This document shows, in pieces, positions 10,148-18,720 of a stretch of 23,348 nucleotides of DNA. Source of the stretch: Apostichopus parvimensis (taxonomy: Eukaryota; Echinodermata; Holothuroidea; Aspidochirotida; Stichopodidae). Within the stretch, counting starts at the first letter, position 1, and each line of letters starts with the position of its first letter. The notes beneath the pieces were generated by a model. The model was not told the origin of the DNA. It saw only the letters and a list, made by a program, of their open reading frames with translations, and did no database searches. The position numbers were made by a program, and so were the translations under genes. The stretch lies in assembly GCA_000934455.1 (NCBI GenBank), contig KN889337.1:32360-55707 (forward strand), read 5' to 3'.

Positions 10148-11160
10148 TATGCAGTTGAACCACTATACGTTTTAAATTATATATAGTGTTTACAAGCCAA
10201 GCATAGCACACACATAATTTTCATATCATTTGGTGACATTACAATGGGACATATTCACACAGTTCTTATCAGATCATGGTTGATGGCAGATTGTCATTGT
10301 ACAATATATACAGTAGGATGATGTGAACAAAATTTAATGTATGTATGCAAAAAATATGACGAAGTAAAATTCACAGAAACACATTGCTACTTTGGAGCCA
10401 TTTCTAGGGATACTATTAATGCAAATTTTAACGTGATTGTGGAGACTCTTGGCAAAATAATTGGTGTGCTACCTGACACCCATTTTGGCCTTGTGTTGCA
10501 CAAAAGTGTATGATAACTGTTAAAAGCTATTATCTCCACTGGCACAACCCTGTGTACATACTTTATATAAGTATGGAACTATGAAGGCAACATTTTAAAG
10601 CAATCATTAACATCTTATAGAATAGATTGAACTTGAAGTAGAGATGTTATGATAAAGCAAGCGGTTACAAAGTGTATTTCAGAATCAATGTGTTGCATAC
10701 AACAAGTCTGTTCAATAACGTTCGAGAAACAAAGACAAACATGCATACCAGACATGTATTCTATTTGTATAATAAAATCAGACTTTTGTTGAATTGTGTT
10801 TTAATAATCTTATAGATTTGGGTAGGTGAATGTTACTGTCTAAATGTTTAAATGTTACTGTTTCATTGTTACTTTAAAACTTGAAGATTGTTTATTAGAC
10901 TATCTCAATGCAGCTTGTCCTTAAAAATATCCCTTTATTTTGGGTATCCATATTAAGGCCCCATGTCCAAAGTGGGACACAGAAGGGGCTGTAGCACTGC
11001 TGTGTGTGATCACCCCATTTTTGTTTTCTTCACTCCATGCAAAAAACAAGTGCTTGAATATATACATACCATTGGCTGCAGTTTCTCACTGCATTGAGCT
11101 ACTATATACAGCAATGTGTTCCTCATTAGAATGGAAAATTAATCGGTTGGAGACAGGTAA
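10148..11160. other. non-coding stretch ending in a strong donor-like sequence
   Basis: The plus-strand frame at 10940-11206 has no family resemblance. CAG|GTAAGT at 11154-11162 is a full-consensus splice donor and could end an upstream non-coding exon of the DLG5-like gene, but no matching acceptor is obvious upstream. Several poly-A/T tracts occur; nothing else is recognised. Confidence 0.35.
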
Positions 11161-11168
11161 GTTATTGG
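11161..11168. repeat. target-site duplication, left copy
   Basis: GTTATTGG directly before the TAGGG terminus of the 534-bp element; identical to 11703-11710. Confidence 0.93.
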
Positions 11169-11702
11169 TAGGGTTGGGCGATATTTGCTTTTTAACGTCA
11201 CGATAAATAGTTCAAAAATTATCGCGATATTTCGATAATTTTTCCTTCATAAATGGGTGTACTAGAGCCTTGTTTACATGACATTAGTTGCATTTAGCAC
11301 GATATGCCAGTTTCGCGTGAATTTTTCGAAAGTATTTTGCTCGATCTTTCGTAAAATTTGAAAGGTGTACCGACTTACTTTTCGTACACAATTGGTAATT
11401 TCTCTGCTGATTTTCAGAGTTTTGTTCTCTATACAGTGAATGTTGTAAAGGACGGGTTTTTACGAAGTTCAAAAGTCAGTAAATGAAGTTGATAAACTTT
11501 ATTTCTTTTCAACTTTCTTAACCATGGAATGCTAGAATAACATTTACACATTAAACGGAGAAAGGATAACTGCCATTTTTTTCACATTTATTTCAAATTT
11601 CTTTCACAAGAAATTATCGTCATTTGTTCAATCCTCAAAAAATATCGTCTTGAAAAAAAATTATCGCGATAATAATAATTTTCGATATATCGCCCAACCC
11701 TA
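11169..11702. mobile_element. hAT-type MITE, 534 bp, with perfect 8-bp target duplication
   Basis: The left end TAGGGTTGGGCGATAT and right end ATATCGCCCAACCCTA are perfect 16-bp inverted repeats. Exact copies of GTTATTGG flank the element at 11161-11168 and 11703-11710. The 8-bp duplication and the TAGGG terminus (YARNG consensus) are hallmarks of the hAT superfamily. The subterminal regions carry repeated ATTATCG/CGATAAT words. No transposase is encoded, so it is a non-autonomous element needing a partner elsewhere. The perfect duplication suggests a fairly recent insertion. Confidence 0.94.
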
Positions 11703-11710
11703 GTTATTGG
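11703..11710. repeat. target-site duplication, right copy
   Basis: GTTATTGG directly after the CCCTA terminus of the 534-bp element; identical to 11161-11168. Confidence 0.93.
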
Positions 11711-12122
11711 TGATCGTAAAATTGCCCAACTCAGTATGTTTGGGTTTGTCAGCAATTAATCATCTGTTAACAGCATTGTGCAATATCAAGTTCTTTGTTA
11801 GAATTAGAAGAAATCTTTTACCTTCTAACCATAAAAGTAAAGACCAACTGCCAACACTAGACCCATGAGTCATGCATTGATTGGTGTATATATGAGTTTG
11901 CATGGCTACATGACAGGGAAATCATGTGGTTTACTGCAAAGCAGGCTTATAGCAGTATGCAAGCATTTAGTGCCATGTAGTTTACCTTATATTGCAAAAT
12001 GAAACCAGATAATCAACTTTGAGAAATGGGTCCTGTCCTTACCTTAATTGATGTCCAGGACCTTCCCTATAGTTCCTTTGATGCAATCATAATAATTTGT
12101 TGAGAAAGTGCAAGGGTTCATG
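11711..12122. other. non-coding spacer between two hAT-type elements
   Basis: About 410 bp of AT-rich sequence with no recognised feature. Its last 8 bases (GGTTCATG) form the left target duplication of the next element. Confidence 0.4.
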
Positions 12123-13508
12123 CAGGGGCGCGATTTGAGTTGTGAAAGTGGGGGGGCAAACCTGCCAGCAAGACTATCTAAGCGGAGCGCCACCATCGGT
12201 TGGCGCGTAGCGTACAAGAATTTTTTTGGCATTACAAACCCTCCAGATGGCCGGAAACGGCACTTCCCGAGTGCTCTAAGCTGCATATATGCCCATCCTT
12301 GAAATATGGATCTCATGTCTGCAATTGTATCTAGATAGTTAATTATCGTTTAAAAATTTGAAGAGGATTGATAGTAGAACATATGGTCAGATGGTGATGT
12401 ACAACTTTTGTTATACGTCACTATCTAAGCGGAGCGCCATCATCGGTTGGCAAGGAGCATCAAAATTTTCGATGAAAGGTACCCTTAGATCGGTAAAATT
12501 AACACCCATATAGGCTTTAAATTGCATCTAAACAATTAATGAACGTGTGTAAATTTAGGGAGGACGGATAGAAGAACTTATATGGTGATGTACAACTGAC
12601 ACTTATACGTCACTATTTAGGCCGTGCACCACCATCAGTTGGCGCGGCGCGTCGAAATTTAAGCAAAAAGGAAATCCTAGATCAGCAAAAATGACACCTC
12701 TGGTAACAATAAATTGCATCTAGACAGTTCTTTCCCCCTAAAATTATTAGTATATTGTGCATTGGACCAATCAAGAATATGTTCAGCACCCACTTCGAAA
12801 TTCTCCCCGCGGTCCCCAATTCTTGGAGCACTTGGCAAATATTGGGGGCTGAACATTCCTTTACCCCCCCCCTACCGAAACTGCCGAGTGATGTATACTG
12901 TAACAATGGATTTAATGTGTTACTGTGTAAGTGCCAATTTGTAATTTACATTATTCGATTTGCATGCATCATTCCAGGATTTCGAGCAGTAAAGAAATTA
13001 CATCGGCATTGCCATTGCATGTTGTTGAATGACACGGGGAAGGGGGGGGGTGTCATGTGTCAGTGTATTGAATTTAATTATTGATATACCCAATATGCAA
13101 ATCTGGCTTTCGTAAATCGTTACTCTGGATTTAGTTACCGTATTCAACGCATTCAGTAGAGCAGCAACGTTGAAAATCAATTCCTGAAGCTAGCACTGTA
13201 GCACATGCCGCGGATTCATCACATGCAGAATTGAATCGCTAGTTTGTTAGCTCCAGGATTCGTAACCTGTGCTGCGAACCATATGCTAGCTCCAGCTCCA
13301 GTTATTCTGCATGCTACATGTTACGATGTTAAACACAAATTCGACTTAGATTCGAAACAAATAGGCCTATTTGATAGAGTGGTTGGGGGAATAATTTCGA
13401 TTAGGGTTGTGCACATTTGTCTGCAAAAACGACAAAAAAGTGAACTAAGATCTGGAAAAAAGTGGGGGGGCAAATGCCCCCTCTTGCCCCCCCGTAATCC
13501 CGCCCATG
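12123..13508. mobile_element. hAT-like non-autonomous transposon, 1.39 kb
   Basis: The left end CAGGGGCGCGATT and the inverted right end CATGGGCGGGATT match at 11 of 13 positions. The flanks GGTTCATG (12115-12122) and AGTTCATG (13509-13516) match at 7 of 8, as for an aged 8-bp hAT target duplication. The motif AGTGGGGGGGCAAA occurs near both ends (12147 and 13461), and the right end adds a G7/C7 hairpin. Inside are three subrepeats (12174-12735). No transposase is present. Short frames on both strands here have no family resemblance. Confidence 0.72.
12174..12735 (+). repeat. three subrepeats inside the 1.39-kb transposon
   Basis: The word CTATCTAAGCGGAGCGCCA followed by TCATCGGTTGGC starts units at 12174, 12421 and 12612 (the last reads CTATTTAGGCCGTGCACCA). 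Each is followed by an ATTGCATCTA.ACA.TT block. The first two also share AGAAC.TATGGT..GATGTACAACT and TATACGTCACTAT. Spacings are 247 and 191 bp, so units have diverged by indels. Confidence 0.82.
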
Positions 13509-13516
13509 AGTTCATG

Positions 13517-14872
13517 GCTAATCAAGTTTCAGTGAATCTGCTTTCTAGAAAGTTGAAAAAAGAGAACAGATAATTTGGAAAGACAACTAATGTATGGTTT
13601 TTACTACTTTTTGCACAGTTTCATAGACTATTCAATCAACCATGTTTACCTGTTTGTTGCCTCCAGAAACTCGATCATAGATAAGAATAATGATTGTGTT
13701 GAGAAACAAAGCAGATGCAGTCCTTGAAAGATCAATTGAATATAGAACAGTGCACAAACGAGCAAGTATAATTGAGAGTTATAAGCAACCCCTGATAGTT
13801 TAGACAAAGTGTACTTCAACACACTTTACTATAGAGAAACAATAACACTCAATAGTTGCTACCGTTGGTTTTGTTCTGATGCTTGTCCCTGGTTCAGTCG
13901 GTATCTAATTACTATTGTGTGTTCACTGGTAATGCAGTCCACTTTCAAGTTTTATCAGACTGGTCTTGTATATGAGCTTGTATCAGGCAAAGAAAGGGTG
14001 TATGCAGCTATAGGTTGTCACTACAACTCTCAAGATATCATGCAAAATACTTAAAAAGCTCAACCTTTTTTATTGCATTTCATCTGTAATTTACCTTATG
14101 GTTATGTGTCAAAATAACTTGATCAACCTAAGACACCACCTACAGTTTATTACTCAATTGCAGTTACTAAACAATTAATGAGTGACTCCATATGGTTTTG
14201 AACATGTCGTCATCCAAAAGTTTACACGCTTTGTGTATCATTGGAGGAAAAGATTCAGAAGAAGAGGGTTGTGATGCTGGATTTAATATACTCTTTTCTT
14301 TCTTGTCTATAAATGTCTCTGAATATGCACACATTTGAAGCTCCTTCCTTGCTAATTATGAGGTCATGTGACTCATGTCCTTTTTGGATTCCGATGCTTT
14401 GGGGAGTTCGCTGGAATCACTAAACCTGTTGACTCTCTGGTTCTATCTTTTATCCACAGATTCATGTATATAGTATTTATATCCATTTCCAAATAAGTTC
14501 CCTAGTTGGTCCATTTTCATATAAAATCTTTGTTAATAATGATCTCAGTCTCTTTATTTTATCATAAATGTGTTTTTGTTTAAAGCACATTCAAAGTCTG
14601 CTTGTGCAAGCCACAGACGTCAGTTAAAAGAAGTATTGTGGATGGGTGTCAGGTCTGTCAGCTACATATGAAGGGTCCATTTCTTCCTCTTGATTATGAA
14701 ACATTGGTTTATTTCCAAGGCTAAAGTACCAGTTGTACATTGTACTTCATTAATTAATAAATAAGTTAACCAAACAAGAAAAGAAAAAGGAAATTTAAAA
14801 ACTGGACAAGAGTTTTCGCCAGTAGAAACCAGTTTAGCATATTGCTGTAGAGATAGAATCCTTGACTTATCA
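13517..14872. other. non-coding region upstream of the DLG5-like exon
   Basis: AT-rich; the short plus-strand frame at 13809-14054 has no family resemblance. An A-rich block near 14777-14802 precedes the acceptor. No promoter element (TATA box, CpG-rich patch) stands out. By default it is the tail of the 5' UTR intron. Confidence 0.4.
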
Positions 14873-14891
14873 CCTTTTTGTTTATTTTCAG

Positions 14892-14960
14892 GAGAGGTGA
14901 TTGATCAGAGGTATGATGAAATTATTCAAACTCTAAAACTGCTAAGGTAGGAGAAGTAGG
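14892..14960 (+). other. DLG5: 5' UTR portion of the DLG5-like exon, with acceptor and uORF
   Basis: A pyrimidine-rich tract ending CCTTTTTGTTTATTTTCAG (14873-14891) looks like a good splice acceptor, so the mRNA probably enters here from an unseen upstream non-coding exon. The 69 nt to the start codon contain two stops in the main frame and a 7-codon uORF (ATG at 14913 and again at 14916, stop TAA at 14934-14936). Weaker AGs at 14946, 14950, 14956 and 14959 could serve as alternative acceptors that remove the uORF. The boundary is inferred from consensus only. Confidence 0.6.
14913..14936 (+). promoter_or_regulatory. short upstream ORF in the DLG5-like 5' UTR
   Basis: Two successive ATG codons open a 7-codon frame (MMKLFKL) that ends in TAA 24 nt before the main start codon and lies in the same frame. 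The second ATG has A at -3. If the acceptor at 14892 is used, scanning ribosomes would meet it first, so it could dampen translation. The existence of the frame is read directly from the sequence; its role is inference. Confidence 0.45.
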
Positions 14961-15258
14961 ATGGAGGAACGTCACTCTAATCTCCTGCGACAGTACCGGC
15001 CAAAATTCGTCCAGTCCGTGGAGGTGGACAGGCTCTATCCAATGTTGGTCAACACAAAGGTTCTCTCCCATACAGAGACCAATATGTTGGAAATGCTTCC
15101 GTCTCCACAGGACAGAGTTGAATGTCTGTTGGACATGTTGCCAAACAAGGGAAGTATGGCCTTTGAGTCTCTCTGCCTGGCTCTGGAGACCACATACCCG
15201 CATCTCTTGACCGTTATGTTTCTAGGCAGCTCATCAACCCTGCAGATGGCACATGAAG
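14961..15258 (+). CDS. DLG5: DLG5-like scaffold protein, first coding exon with CARD domain
   Basis: The exon encodes residues 1-99 plus the first base of codon 100. The protein starts MEERHSNLLRQY and shows the alternating amphipathic helices of a CARD fold: roughly residues 4-20, 21-34, 37-46, 49-63, 66-79 and 80-90. The end of the domain, LALETTYPHLLTVMFLG, resembles the end of the vertebrate DLG5 N-terminal CARD as I remember it (RAALEKTQPHLL then a Leu-rich turn), and the start Met and domain length also agree. DLG5 is a MAGUK scaffold acting in epithelial polarity, cadherin delivery, Hippo signalling and Hedgehog signalling at cilia. The start is supported by in-frame stops at 14934-14936 and 14943-14945, and by A at -3 and G at +4. 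The exon ends at the donor GAAG|GTGAGA (phase 1). The main alternative is another CARD-MAGUK (CARD9/10/11/14 type), but the PHLL motif and the next exon fit DLG5 better. I am confident it is a real CARD exon and fairly confident of the family. Confidence 0.82.
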
Positions 15259-15339
15259 GTGAGAATGCATTGAAATTTGATGGTTAAATGTATTAAATGT
15301 CTTGGCATGATAAATTCAACTAATTTATGGCCTAATTGT

Positions 15340-15420
15340 GCATAATAATAATAATAATAAATTAGACTTATATAGCACCAAATCAGTAGACAAAAGTCAC
15401 TGCTCAAGGTGCTTTTCAAA
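15340..15420 (+). repeat. TTATATAGCGC-type dispersed repeat, copy 2
   Basis: A (ATA/AAT)n microsatellite at about 15342-15361 leads into CTTATATAGCACC and CTGCTCAAGGTGCTTTTCAA, the same order as the copy at 9336-9412. It lies in the first coding intron of the DLG5-like gene. The right part merges with a CAGATTAATTA tandem tract. Confidence 0.55.
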
Positions 15421-15424
15421 GAAA

Positions 15425-15483
15425 GCAGATTAATTTACAGCAGATTAATTATTACAGATTAATTAGATTAATCAGATTAATTA
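15425..15483 (+). repeat. short tandem tract of CAGATTAATTA units
   Basis: AGATTAAT is repeated five times within 59 bp (AGCAGATTAATTTACAGCAG and following), with unit lengths varying between about 8 and 17 bp. It directly adjoins the dispersed repeat on its left. Confidence 0.8.
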
Positions 15484-17639
15484 TCACATCTATAGCTGTA
15501 GTCTCTAACTTTAATACTGTCATTTGCATGTGTGACTAAGTTTAAACTTACTGGAAGACAAAAATCTTTGAAGTGTAGCATTACATTTGACTAAAACGTA
15601 CAACAGATTATATCTTAAACAAGATTATACATGTTGGAGATTCACCTGTGTCATCAGTGTTGCAAGAAGACTAGAAAATTGCCTATAGCTTGGAAAATGA
15701 TTTCACTATTGGATAGCTATAATATCGTCTAAATTTTGTTATGTAAAATATGCTGTTAAAATGCACAGTTCAGTGATGGCAGAATATCCTCTTCCACAAT
15801 TGTTATTATACACAGGTTTTGAACTTCTATACATTTGAAATCATCTTATACCTCTTGTCAAAAGTTTGTATCATCTTCTAATTAAACAACACTTTAAAAT
15901 AGCAATTAAACAGAGTACAGTATATAACCCCTGAAATAGTGAGTGTCCCTACACACTAATAATCTCAACCTAATGTGTCTCCAAAAACAAAACCTGCAAA
16001 TGTTTCTGTTTTGAAATTTATCAAGAAGAAACCAAACTAATTTATCACTGATGGGGATTTTCTCACCACAATCTTTTGGGAGAGGAGGCGGCTGTGGCTG
16101 AATAATGTCTTAAATTAAAGGATCTTTAATACTGTTGCCCTACCCATTCCGTAAATCTTTGTATTATCAGATAATTAGAATCTTTGTACCTGTAGGTGAG
16201 GTCAACCAGGCTGTGGTTTGATGTTGGACTGTTACATGTAAGGGGGAGGGTTACTATGGACGATATGTCCTCTGTTTGACCCCAACATCCTCGAAACAGA
16301 GAAGTACTGTTTATTTGGCTCTCAGTGGACTCCACTCATGCTGTGTTTTGTTCGGTCAGATCTCTAACCAATGTGAAGTGGTAGTTAATGCTAAAATGGT
16401 ACAATATTTGCTTCAGGCAGAGGTGCTGTTAAGAGAGCTGTATTTAATTGTAGTGTGGCATAAGCTTCCAATAGCAACCGATTCTACATGTGCAGTAAAC
16501 TCATAGTTTTTTGCAACTATAGAGTTGCAACAGATTCTTAGGTCCAATCTTTACATACAAATAAAGAAGGCACTTATTATTTGAAAAGAGTGACAATGTA
16601 AACAATGACAAGTTTTTGAGTTCAATGAACTTTCATCACCAGCTGAAAATTTGCCTCAAAGTAGTGTGTTGACCTTGGATGCCAATGTCCAGTGATAGAG
16701 TTATACTGATGTGTTAAATGTTGTTACAGTGACATACAGTAAGTGGAGAGTCTTCAAATGATTTTCAGTAAAGTCCAGTGGTATTACCAAACAATTAAAT
16801 ACATGTTTACTGCCCAATCACTATCAGTACTAACACTTAAAAATGTTATGGAACTTATACGTGCCACTGTTAGTAAGATTAACATTGAAAACCAGCATTT
16901 TCTGTAACATACACATGGAAACATGTTAACCTGTGCTTCCTGTTTATTTGAAACCAGAATGGCAATTTTCTATTGATTCATAGACCTGTTCTTTTTCTCT
17001 AGTTTTTTCATTCAATTCTTTTGCCTGTATGTTGGGTGATAAGTCTTTTTTCATGTCATTCCTTTCACTTCCTATCCACAGCGAAAGCGAAGCAACATGT
17101 TTTATTTAGTAAAATTGTGTAGGTTAACTTTTGAACTGACCAAAACCATAGCACACTTAAGCTCAGTACAGGCTTATGTATGTGTTTGCACGCTTATTGC
17201 ACAGTTAATTATGTTAATATTGAGGTGTGAAATTAGTCATGGCGGTATGAGTAATATGTCAATAACAGTTTAACCAGTCTTATTATACTGATACTATATA
17301 CCAGTATACTAAAATATGAACGTCAACAGGAAGTAACTCGTTGATAATATCCTTGTTAATAAATTTATTTGGGTAAATAATGCCACTTCCTAAAGGATAC
17401 ATTGTTGGAGGAAGATTATGTCCTTGATATTAGAAATGTGACAAGGTATATATATCCTATAAATTTTCATACTGCCGGTATTGGTATAGGAGTCTGCTGT
17501 ACTCGTAAAAACTGTGATAGAGCCATGCATTATGTTGAAATGAACATATACAGTGGGAGTGAGAACTGTCTGAAACAGAAGGTAGTGAGATGATTGGGAT
17601 GAATGATTGTGTGTATTATTGTTATGAGTATTATGTAGT

Positions 17640-18000
17640 TTCCACTACCAGACAATGGTACAAACATTTTCGGTATCGAATCTGGGCTTAAAGGCATTGA
17701 AGACTCGCCCCAAACCATGTGCGGCCATCTGAAAAAGTTAACTTTCTGTTGCTTGCAAGTGACGCTTTTGTTCGTGTCGCTACAAAATGCAGACAGTAAT
17801 GAAAGGTGATACCTTGTTATCTTTAGCTGGACCTGAGATGTCCATCGCTGTATCGTTTGTATATTGTGCTGTGGGTATTGACGGCAGCTGTATGTACTGA
17901 CTGTACACTAGTGTCTAATTACCGAAGGTAGCAAGCTGTGTGTGTATATTCTGGGATCGATGGTGGTGTTTAACACTTCTGTTACACTTCATTCGAAACT
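17640..18000. repeat. putative dispersed repeat unit, borders uncertain
   Basis: From about TTAAAGGCATTGAAGACTCG (17689) to the GGTAGCAAGCTGTGTGTG region (17926-17943) the sequence is richer in CpG than its AT-rich neighbours. I have an impression, from memory only, of seeing the first part in many echinoderm transcripts' untranslated regions. No second copy lies in this window, so the claim rests on recognition and composition alone. Confidence 0.3.
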
Positions 18001-18621
18001 AGGTCAGATTACCAGCATTAGACGTTTCTTTTTGCCCGAATCTTCACACCCTTTAAGGCTATTCCATGAGCATACTAAGGAACATATAATATTGATGAAT
18101 ACATTGATCAGTAGACCTCTGGACCTTCATTTTCAAGACCATCTGTCGATCTTTCTATTTGCCAATTCGCTGCTTAGTCCCTTTAAATATGTGATTCCCT
18201 ATCGTGAGGAAACATTCTGCTTGTCTCAATGTTCACCGTTTTAATATTGATGGGACACACATCCTTCCAAGAAAATGAAAGCCTCTCAAGACATTGATCA
18301 TTGTATTCCTGTCTTCCATTGTTATGTATTATAAGAGATGTATTGTTCAGATCTGGCAGTAATATTGATTGCTCTGCAGTATGTCTTCAAATAGCACTGG
18401 GACACAGCAATTGAATATAAGCTGCAAATTCACAAGGTACATTTAAGACATGATATCAGTAATGAGTGATTGTTGCACAGAGTTGTCAACTTATCAAGTT
18501 GATCATTAAGATTGTGAATATTTATTAAGGAAATGTGCGAGGCTTATCTTTCATCTTCTTGAATGTTGTGGCTTTCATATTACAAACTGAAGCAAACGGC
18601 TGCCTTGGACGATACGCTGTA

Positions 18622-18720
18622 GGGCAAGAATGGGGTGAGGGGAGGGGGACACTGTGGGGCAAGACTGGGGTGAGGGGAGGGGGACACTGTGGGGCAAGAC
18701 TGGGGTGAGGGAAGGGGGGT
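18622..18720 (+). repeat. 35-bp G-rich minisatellite
   Basis: About 2.8 units start at GGGCAAGA at 18622, 18657 and 18692 (exact 35-bp spacing). Each contains TGGGGTGAGGGGAGGGGG and ACACTGTG. Runs of four or more G on the plus (sense) strand recur closely enough to form G-quadruplexes in DNA or in the intron RNA. The last unit ends in GGGAAGGGGGGT. Confidence 0.94.

Noticed and set aside
10940..11206. 88-codon open frame as a possible coding exon
   Set aside because: No family resemblance. It runs through the strong donor at 11157 and into the MITE terminus. At most its left part could be a non-coding exon.
12779..12856. Inverted repeat ATGTTCAGC / GCTGAACAT as a separate small mobile element
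   Set aside because: Only 9 bp of perfect stem with a 60-nt gap and no target duplication; it lies inside the larger hAT-like element.
12755..13573. Two 109-codon open frames as transposase remnants
   Set aside because: They lie in the 1.39-kb element but contain no recognisable transposase motif, consist partly of G/C runs, and have equally long frames on the opposite strand.
17286..17310. Hairpin TATACTG / CAGTATA as a microRNA precursor
   Set aside because: The stem is only 7 bp, far shorter than a pre-miRNA.
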